From DASVAL01 sp035649575 (GTDB taxonomy: Bacteria > Planctomycetota > UBA1135 > UBA2386), in contig DASRJH010000015.1 in the NCBI GenBank assembly GCA_035649575.1, positions 1 to 7,795 on the forward strand: a stretch of 7,795 bases of DNA, in the 5' to 3' direction. Under the pieces are notes generated by a model. That model was not told where the DNA came from. It did no database searches and saw nothing but the letters and a program-made list of their open reading frames with translations. A program made the translations under genes and the position numbers. Below are positions 1 through 5,179 of this stretch, in pieces (within the stretch, counting starts at the first letter, position 1; each line of letters starts with the position of its first letter).

Positions 1-459
1 GCCGATGAATCCGCATTCCCACCCGTGTGGCAGGTGTGGTGCGTCGTACCACTCGACGACGTGCCGGCCGAGCGTGAGCGTCTCGCCGTCTGCCATCGGC
101 CGCGGCAGCCGATCGGCGAAGTCCTCGACCGAGGTCATGGCCGCGAGGCGGCTGCAGACTGCGACGGCTCGCGGCGCCACCGCCAGGATGTCGTTCAACG
201 CGCCGCACTCGTCGGCCTCGTAGTGCGAGAAGGCAATGTAGCGCAGCTTGTCGACGGGCATGACGCGCGCGATCGCCTCGCGCACGACCGGGAACATGCG
301 CCGCATGCCCGTGTGGAACAGCAGCGGCTCGTCGTCCACGATCAGGAACTGGTTGCACGTGAAGCCACCGGGCACGACGTCGAGCGGCGTGCTGATGCGA
401 TGGATCCCGTCCGCGATCTCGTCGACCCTCGTGGTCGAGCCGGTGTTCTTGCTGCTCAT
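1..459 (-). CDS. Metallo-beta-lactamase-fold protein of the oxygen-binding diiron (ODP / flavodiiron-like) type, partial
   Basis: Reading the minus strand from the ATG at 459 gives 153 codons with no stop before the left edge, so the C-terminal part is missing. Visible: residues 32-50 form the opening strand pair of the fold (FTCNQFLI then the TG turn). Residues 78-84 read SHYEADE, matching the HxExD metal motif of flavodiiron proteins, with Glu where the classical second His would be. PHLPHGWE at 141-148 supplies the next His ligand (His145). Family knowledge: these domains bind a diiron centre and handle O2 or NO, and this lineage often lacks the flavodoxin domain; whether one follows here is off the window. 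It lies 35 bp after the stop of the phosphatase fusion gene on the same strand, so probably in one operon. No Shine-Dalgarno is visible. It could instead be a general MBL hydrolase. Inference: a cytoplasmic oxygen or redox sensor or reductase. Confidence 0.84.
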   Translation of the reverse strand, partial: MSSKNTGSTTRVDEIADGIHRISTPLDVVPGGFTCNQFLIVDDEPLLFHTGMRRMFPVVREAIARVMPVDKLRYIAFSHYEADECGALNDILAVAPRAVAVCSRLAAMTSVEDFADRLPRPMADGETLTLGRHVVEWYDAPHLPHGWECGFIG

Positions 460-494
460 GCGTTGTTGTTCGAAGTTGAGAAGAGCACGAGACG

Positions 495-1937
495 CTACGA
501 GCCGCCGTACTTGAGGGCAAGGCACTGCGCCCCGTCCGGGCCGAGCGTGACGACGAAGAGCCAGTCGAACTCGTCGTCGGCGATCGCGGGGGACTCGCGC
601 ACGCCGAAGGCCTTCAGGATCGCCGGCACCGTGTTCGAATGACCGCAGACGAGAACGGTCTGGCCGAGGTGTTCCTTCATCACGCGCGTGGCGAGGCTCT
701 TGGTCTCCGCGGCAGGCACCGCCACGGGCTCGAGCTTCTTGTCGCGGCACAGCGGCGCGACCGTCGCCGCCGTGCGGGCGAACTGCGTCGTGAAGACGGC
801 GCGGACCGGCAAAGAGCGCAGCGTCTTCGCGAGGACTTCCGCGCGCGCGCGGCCACCCTCGGTCAGATCGGGGTCTTCGCCCTCGGCGACCTTCTCGGCA
901 TGGCGCACGACGACGATCGTTGTCGCGACCGGCGCGCGCCCGTCGGCGAACGCGCGGATGCGCTCGACCACGCCGCGCAACAGGTCGTTCGGCACCGGCA
1001 CCGTGAGGTTGTATTGGCGCACGACCCACCGCTCTGCGCGGCGTTCCAACACGCCCGAGCCGCGGCATTCGCCATAGCCCTCGTTGTCGAGCACTTCGTC
1101 GAACCACGCGAACGCGCCATCGACCGACACCGTGACCCACCGCCGCAGCGGCACGTAGATCCACGCCGGGCCGCGTTCGAAGTAGGGCATCGCGAACGCC
1201 TTGAACTGAGCCCCGGTCCAACGCTCCGTCGCGTCCGTGCCGAGGAATACCGCGTCGTCGGGGAGGATCGCGAAGTAACTCGTCTCGTCCCCCTTCGCGG
1301 CCGCATCGTGCAGGTCGTCGAGCGTGAACCCGACGTCGGCGGCCACGCCGGTCTCCGCGCGCGCGGCATGCAGCGCAGTGAAGTGCGCCCGCAGTGTCGC
1401 CGCATCCGGCAGGTCCAGCACCTGCACACGCCGGTGGCGCAGCCGTCGCAGCGGTGCTGTTTCCTCTTCGCGCACACCACCCCAGACCGAGATCGTCTGG
1501 AACTGATGGCTGTGCGCCAAGGCGACGCGCAGCGCGCTCTTCGCACCCGCGCCGCCGCCGCCGACGTGCATGCCACCCTGCTCGATCCGGAACGACTGCC
1601 GCAGCTGCGCGCACAGGATCCCGAGATCGGCCTCGCGGCCGGCCATCGCGGGGCTCACGACGACGAAGCCGCCGCGCGCGATCTCGGCGCCGACGTCACT
1701 CACCGCGGTCTGCGCCGCCGCGAGGTCCGCCGCACCATCGGGCAACAGCATGAGCAGCGGGCGCCGTTGGCCTTCGGTGTATCCGGCCGGCAACTGCACG
1801 ACGTGCGACAATGGCGCCGCGGCGCCAGGAACTGCGACCTGCTCGGTGCGCGGTTCGGGCAACACTTGTGGAGCGGCGCCGAGCGGGACAGCGAGCAGTG
1901 CTTGGACGAGAAAGGCCGACGGACGAAGGCGCTTCAT
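495..1937 (-). CDS. Secreted three-domain protein: esterase-like domain, SnoaL/NTF2-like domain, histidine phosphatase
   Basis: 480 residues. I chose the ATG at 1937 because it opens a signal peptide (MKRLRPS, hydrophobic stretch to about residue 19, GAA-PQ near the cut). The open frame continues upstream, but there it encodes a hemerythrin remnant. Residues about 40-155 resemble an esterase/PHB-depolymerase-type alpha/beta hydrolase, but the nucleophile elbow at 125-131 reads GGGGAGA with no serine, so this part is probably inactive. Residues about 200-312 match SnoaL/NTF2-like proteins (FLGTDATERW at 231-240, AWFDE at 277-281, YGECRGSGVL at 288-297). Residues 339-475 are a histidine phosphatase: RHAEK with catalytic His346, second Arg388, and GHSNT with His433. 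The phosphatase part looks intact; its substrate is unknown. Export suggests a periplasmic phosphomonoesterase. It lies between a hemerythrin-like gene and an ODP gene. Confidence 0.85.
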   Translation of the reverse strand: MKRLRPSAFLVQALLAVPLGAAPQVLPEPRTEQVAVPGAAAPLSHVVQLPAGYTEGQRRPLLMLLPDGAADLAAAQTAVSDVGAEIARGGFVVVSPAMAGREADLGILCAQLRQSFRIEQGGMHVGGGGAGAKSALRVALAHSHQFQTISVWGGVREEETAPLRRLRHRRVQVLDLPDAATLRAHFTALHAARAETGVAADVGFTLDDLHDAAAKGDETSYFAILPDDAVFLGTDATERWTGAQFKAFAMPYFERGPAWIYVPLRRWVTVSVDGAFAWFDEVLDNEGYGECRGSGVLERRAERWVVRQYNLTVPVPNDLLRGVVERIRAFADGRAPVATTIVVVRHAEKVAEGEDPDLTEGGRARAEVLAKTLRSLPVRAVFTTQFARTAATVAPLCRDKKLEPVAVPAAETKSLATRVMKEHLGQTVLVCGHSNTVPAILKAFGVRESPAIADDEFDWLFVVTLGPDGAQCLALKYGGS

Positions 1938-1950
1938 TGCGAGCGCAGGT

Positions 1951-2199
1951 CTAAGGGCTCGTCGCGGTCGCGACCAGTGATCGGTTGCCATGGGCTGGCG
2001 ATACCGCGGCAGCACGAGGCCCTCCTCGTCCTGCATGTGCCACAGCAGTCGTTCGCGGTAACCGGCGAGGTGCGACGCAGCGCGCACGAAGTCGCGATCC
2101 AGCCGCCAGCTGGTGCGCGAAGAAGCGCTGCGCGAGGTCGTCGTGCAGACCCATCATGCGCTGCGCGAACGGCTCTTCATTGCCGTGTGCGGGACTCAT
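1951..2199 (-). pseudogene. Hemerythrin-like (HHE) protein, frameshifted
   Basis: The frame from the ATG at 2199 reads as the start of a hemerythrin-like helix bundle for about 32 residues (GLHDDLAQRFFAHQLA, with His19 and His29), then turns into arginine-rich nonsense and stops at 1951-1953. The next frame takes over at about 2102 (LDRDFVRAASHLAGYRERLL) and carries the characteristic HMQDEE (HxxxE) metal motif followed by LVLPRYRQ, ending near 1995. Removing one G at about 2103-2107 joins the two halves smoothly. With that repair the frame stays open into the next gene, so the true C-terminus is unclear; a third frame ends in a TGA at 1936-1934 that overlaps the next ATG. Hemerythrin-like proteins bind O2 or iron at a diiron site. 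Either the gene is decayed or the base is a sequencing/assembly error. No ribosome binding site is obvious. Confidence 0.62.
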
Positions 2200-2412
2200 T
2201 GGTGATCAGGGGAATCGAGCGGGACAGGATGACCAGGACAAGCCTCGAGCGCGGTCGATGGGTGCGGCAAGGCCGTGCCCGGTGCGCAAGCTGCCTCCGG
2301 ACGCCAGGTTGCTGCATGGTGCCGATTCGTCGAGCATGTTGACGGGCAGGAACCATCGAACGTGAGCCCTGCACCTGGGCGGCGGGTTGGATACCATGCG
2401 CCCCTTCGCCCT

Positions 2413-2417
2413 GGAGG
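2413..2417 (+). promoter_or_regulatory. Shine-Dalgarno sequence GGAGG
   Basis: GGAGG sits 7 bases before the ATG at 2425. It is the strongest ribosome binding site in the window and is the main reason to accept the small gene that follows. Confidence 0.6.
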
Positions 2418-2424
2418 TGTTGTC

Positions 2425-2658
2425 ATGGTCGAGCTTCATGCACCTGCGGACCTGGCCCACGCTTCGATCCCCGTCCCGCCGAGCATGGCCCATCTCGGCA
2501 AAGCCCGGCACGAGGTGTTCCTGAGAACGACGCCCGATGGCCACTGCCGCTGGTTCCACGCCGACGGTTCGAAGACCGTCGTGGAAGGTGACTCGGTCGA
2601 GCATGCGATCCACATCGCCCAGATCGTGTGGCGCGACATGCAGATGCTGCCGGTCTGA
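2425..2658 (+). CDS. Small protein of unknown function (77 aa)
   Basis: I do not recognise this protein. It has an ATG start with GGAGG at good spacing, codons ending mainly in G or C, and a balanced amino-acid composition, unlike the arginine-rich translations of antisense frames elsewhere in the window. The N-terminal third is proline- and alanine-rich. The middle (about residues 29-51) could form two short beta strands around TPDGHCRWFHADGSK, and the end (about 55-74) looks like an amphipathic helix, SVEHAIHIAQIVWRDMQ. There is no signal peptide, membrane segment or cysteine pair (one Cys only), so it is probably a cytoplasmic one-domain protein. It stands alone: divergent from the hemerythrin-like gene (225 bp apart) and convergent with the hydrolase gene (29 bp between stops). 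Confidence 0.6.
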   Translation: MVELHAPADLAHASIPVPPSMAHLGKARHEVFLRTTPDGHCRWFHADGSKTVVEGDSVEHAIHIAQIVWRDMQMLPV

Positions 2659-2675
2659 GCCGAGCCTCGTTCGCG

Positions 2676-2695
2676 ACCCGTTTCACCTCACGGGT
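2676..2695. terminator. Possible weak bidirectional hairpin between convergent genes
   Basis: ACCCGT and ACGGGT form a perfect 6-bp inverted repeat with an 8-base loop. It lies just after the small gene's stop, and its loop and right arm overlap the last codons of the hydrolase gene. There is no T-run, so termination is only suggested by position. Confidence 0.22.
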
Positions 2696-3971
2696 TCTTC
2701 AGCGCCTGCTCGACGAGGCGTCGCGTCTCCGGCGAGCGCAGGATCTCGGCGTGTCCGAGCGGGAGCCCGTAGACACGGTGCGCGGCTTCCTGCACCTGCA
2801 TCACCAACTGGCTCGCGACGCCGACGGTGCCGTCGTTGTCGTCCGGCAGCCCCATGCCACCGGTGCTCTTGAAGCCGAAGATCAGGTCGTGCTTCGTGCC
2901 GGCCGGCAACGGCCGGGCAAGCAGCGAGCGCAGGTAGTCGCTGCCTGGCTCCATGTCGCGCCAGGACGGCACTGGATAGTTGAGTCGCTGCACTCCCTTC
3001 GCCGCCGCTTCGTGCCCACCCCAAGGCACCGAGATGGTCACGTAGGTCGAAATGAAGTTCGAGCCGGCCTGCTCGACGACGCGCTGGATCGCACCGCGCG
3101 TGACGATCCCGCCCATGCTGTGAGCGACGATCGCGAGCTTCGGGAACCGGTGCTTCTGTTTCAGCAGCAGGATCGCGCTGACCAGTCCGTTCGCCGACCG
3201 CTCCACCCGCATGCCGCCCGGGTAGTGGAAGAACCAGGGCTGCACCTTCGCGGTATCGAGCGACTCGATCATCGGGCGCCAATCCTGCGGCGACCCCGAG
3301 ATGCCGTAGACGAAGACGACGGGCAGCTTGTTCGGATCGTAGGGCTGCAGGAAGTAGAGGCCGACCCCGAGCTTCTGCAGGAAGTCGAAGGGGCGCCACA
3401 TGCCCATGTCTCCGTTCTCGGCCGTGAAGCGCGGGTCGTCGAAGTTCACGACGTCACCGAGGTGCACGGCCAGCGCGTCGCCCATGTCCGACTCCGTGTC
3501 CGGGACCGTGAAACTCTGGCCCGGCGCCAGTCCGTTGGTCGTGGCGAGCTTCAAGGTCACCAGCCTGCTCCGGTCGAACGTGTCGTCGAGCGGCAGGGGC
3601 TGCAGGTCGCTGACCGAGGCCGCCGGTTCGCCACCGTCGTAGACCTTGTTCTTGTCGATGTCGGACCAGGCGCCGATGCTGTAGCGACGGTGGTTCAGCA
3701 GCAGGAAGGAGGCAATGCCATCCGCGCCAACGGGCTGCAGGCCGATCGTCTCGGGCTTGCCATCCGCCCCGGTCACCCACGCGACGGCATACGTCGGAAC
3801 GGCGGGCGCCATCGCCTCGACCTGGACCGACAGGAAGCCGTGCGCCGCGATCTCGGCCACCTGTTCTCTCAAACCGAGGATCGCGCAGGACGAACCGGCG
3901 GCAGCCAGACACGCGAACAATGCGGTCTGCGACGCATGTCGCTGGGAAGGTCGTCGACGTTGGACGTGCAT
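2688..3971 (-). CDS. Secreted or lipid-anchored alpha/beta hydrolase (lipase/esterase-like)
   Basis: 427 residues from the ATG at 3971, chosen over a TTG at 4001 because AGGA lies 8 bases ahead and the product then opens with a basic n-region (MHVQRRR) and a hydrophobic export segment (about 16-31). Cys21 (LFAC) or Cys29 (GSSC) could be a lipidation site, but neither is a textbook lipobox. Residues about 47-150 form a beta-rich N-terminal domain with an EF-hand-like loop at 104-115 (Asp104, Asp106, Asn108, Asp112, Glu115). The catalytic domain (about 216-420) has an oxyanion-type VYGISGS at 221-227, the nucleophile elbow AHSMGG with Ser285, Asp380 in DDNDGTV, and His407 in LGHAE, so the triad is complete. 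Closest in style to PGAP1/LipA-like lipases that act on acyl esters; the substrate is unknown. It is divergent from the DUF4105 gene across a 176-bp spacer. Confidence 0.88.
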   Translation of the reverse strand: MHVQRRRPSQRHASQTALFACLAAAGSSCAILGLREQVAEIAAHGFLSVQVEAMAPAVPTYAVAWVTGADGKPETIGLQPVGADGIASFLLLNHRRYSIGAWSDIDKNKVYDGGEPAASVSDLQPLPLDDTFDRSRLVTLKLATTNGLAPGQSFTVPDTESDMGDALAVHLGDVVNFDDPRFTAENGDMGMWRPFDFLQKLGVGLYFLQPYDPNKLPVVFVYGISGSPQDWRPMIESLDTAKVQPWFFHYPGGMRVERSANGLVSAILLLKQKHRFPKLAIVAHSMGGIVTRGAIQRVVEQAGSNFISTYVTISVPWGGHEAAAKGVQRLNYPVPSWRDMEPGSDYLRSLLARPLPAGTKHDLIFGFKSTGGMGLPDDNDGTVGVASQLVMQVQEAAHRVYGLPLGHAEILRSPETRRLVEQALKNP

Positions 3972-4054
3972 GAGTGAATCCTGATGGGCGGAACGCAGCA
4001 AGGCCGAGTGTGACGTGGGGACCCCGAGCGACGTAGGTTGCCGGGGCCGCCATC

Positions 4055-4078
4055 CAAGTCAATCCGCAAGTCAATCCG
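4055..4078. repeat. Perfect 12-bp tandem direct repeat (two copies)
   Basis: CAAGTCAATCCG occurs at 4055-4066 and again, immediately adjacent and identical, at 4067-4078. It lies about 70 bp before the DUF4105 start and about 85 bp before the hydrolase start. Period 12 is close to one helical turn, so a dimeric regulator could bind the same DNA face twice. It could also be a recent slippage duplication. Confidence 0.75.
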
Positions 4079-4110
4079 CGGTCATGGCATTCTCCGGTGG
4101 CATAGTTGCA

Positions 4111-4139
4111 TTCCCATTGCGTTGCCTCCGCGCTACCGT
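4111..4139 (+). promoter_or_regulatory. Candidate promoter of the DUF4105 gene, predicting a leaderless mRNA
   Basis: TTCCCA (4111-4116, 4 of 6 to TTGACA), a 17-base spacer, then TACCGT (4134-4139, TAnnnT form). The expected transcript start falls at about 4146-4148, on or next to the ATG at 4148, which also has no Shine-Dalgarno. Both hexamers are weak, so this is a prediction from position and pattern only. Confidence 0.33.
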
Positions 4140-4147
4140 GCTCGCGC

Positions 4148-5170
4148 ATGACGATCCGAGGACTGACGAAAGCGCTCGGCATCGGGTTGCTCGCGCTCGT
4201 GCTCTCGCTGCTCTTGGCGTGGTCGGCGCTGGCGATCTACTTCTCGAACCTGCCCTGGCAGCCGGTGCGCTTCGCGTTGGCGGGCCTGTACGGAATCGCG
4301 GTGATCAGCGCCTTTGCGCTGCTGGAGCGGCGCGGCCGCACCATCAAGTGGTTCCTCGTTGCGACGGCGGGCGTGATCGCCTGGTGGATCACGATCAAGC
4401 CGTCCCAACTGCGCGACTGGGCACCCGAAGTCTCGTTGCTGCCGAAGGCGGTCTTCGTCGGCGACGACGTCACGATCACCAACCTGCGTGACTTCGAGTA
4501 TCGCAGCGAGCAGGACTTCACCGTTCACTACGAGCAGCGCACCTACGACCTCAAAGCACTCGAGTCGATGGACCTCGTGCTGTCCTACTGGGGTGGCAAC
4601 CGCAGCATCGCCCACGTGATCCTGAGCTTCGGGTTCGCGGGCGGCGATCACGTCGCGGTGTCCGTCGAGACGCGTCCCGAGAAGGGAGAGGGCTATTCCA
4701 TCCTCGGCAGCTTGTTCAAGCAGTTCGAGGTCATCTACATCCTGGCCGAAGAGCGCGACGTCGTGCAGCTGCGCACCAACTTCCGCAAGGAGCGCGTGTA
4801 TCTGTTCCCGACCCGCCTGCCTCCGGGTGCCGTGCGCCTGGTGTTCCGGCAGTTGCTCGAGGAAGCCAACGCGCTCGTCGAACAGCCGGTCTTCTATCAC
4901 GCGCTGGAGCACAACTGCACGACCGCGTGGGTTGCGATCGCCGAGGAGGCCGGTGGGCGTCGCGTCAAGTTCGACATGCGGCTGCTGCTGAACGGCTACT
5001 TGGATCAGCTCATGTACGAACGCGACAAGCTCGTCGGCGACGAAACGCAGGGCATGCCCTACGAAGACATGCGCAGTCTGCACCTGATCTCGGACGTCGC
5101 GCGGCTGTATCAGGGCGACCCGAACTTCTCGGCCAAGGTGCGTTCGCACCTACCCAAGGTCGTGAAGTGA
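4148..5170 (+). CDS. DUF4105 (Lnb_N-like) integral membrane protein
   Basis: 340 residues from the ATG at 4148; an in-frame TTG at 4106 would only add 14 residues before the first membrane segment. Three hydrophobic segments lie at about 8-31, 41-59 and 68-84, then a soluble domain (about 100-335) that should face the periplasm if the third segment exits that way. The soluble part has the DUF4105 hallmarks: a strand ending in IAHVILSF with His156, and HNCTT at 255-259 with Cys257, the likely Cys-His catalytic pair of this papain-like family. Family knowledge: DUF4105 has been connected to lipoprotein N-acylation (Lnb); I would not assign that activity here without comparison. No Shine-Dalgarno precedes the start. 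Its stop is 9 bp from the convergent M14 peptidase stop. Confidence 0.84.
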   Translation: MTIRGLTKALGIGLLALVLSLLLAWSALAIYFSNLPWQPVRFALAGLYGIAVISAFALLERRGRTIKWFLVATAGVIAWWITIKPSQLRDWAPEVSLLPKAVFVGDDVTITNLRDFEYRSEQDFTVHYEQRTYDLKALESMDLVLSYWGGNRSIAHVILSFGFAGGDHVAVSVETRPEKGEGYSILGSLFKQFEVIYILAEERDVVQLRTNFRKERVYLFPTRLPPGAVRLVFRQLLEEANALVEQPVFYHALEHNCTTAWVAIAEEAGGRRVKFDMRLLLNGYLDQLMYERDKLVGDETQGMPYEDMRSLHLISDVARLYQGDPNFSAKVRSHLPKVVK

Positions 5171-5179
5171 GCTCGCTCG

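Larger units (their letters stand above)
3972..4147. promoter_or_regulatory. Divergent promoter region between hydrolase and DUF4105 genes
   Basis: This 176-bp spacer must drive both divergent genes. It contains a 12-bp tandem repeat (4055-4078) and a candidate sigma70-type promoter reading right (4111-4139). On the minus strand each repeat copy contains TTGACT, a fair -35 element, but I see no good -10 at standard spacing, so the leftward promoter is unassigned. Confidence 0.5.

Noticed and set aside
1938..2087. GTG at 2087 as start of the phosphatase fusion
   Set aside because: This extension encodes the C-terminal half of a hemerythrin domain, and the signal peptide begins at the ATG at 1937, which must be N-terminal to work.
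639..2342. Long plus-strand open frame (567 codons) opposite the phosphatase fusion and hemerythrin-like genes
   Set aside because: Its translation is dominated by Arg, Ala and His with no recognisable domain, while the minus strand there encodes clear domain motifs. Long antisense frames are expected at this GC content.
2200..2424. Possible promoters in the divergent gap, such as TTGACG at 2339-2344 and TACCAT at 2392-2397
   Set aside because: Neither has a partner hexamer at 16-18 bases, so no promoter can be supported here; I see nothing else in this gap.
2628..3977. Long plus-strand open frame (449 codons) opposite the hydrolase gene
   Set aside because: Arg/Val/Asp-rich composition and no motifs; the minus strand carries a complete Ser-Asp-His hydrolase.
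3972..4001. TTG at 4001 as start of the hydrolase
   Set aside because: The ATG at 3971 has an AGGA at proper spacing and gives a normal export signal.
4133..5149. Minus-strand open frame (338 codons) opposite the DUF4105 gene
   Set aside because: No domain or signal, low-complexity ends; the plus strand shows membrane segments and DUF4105 motifs.
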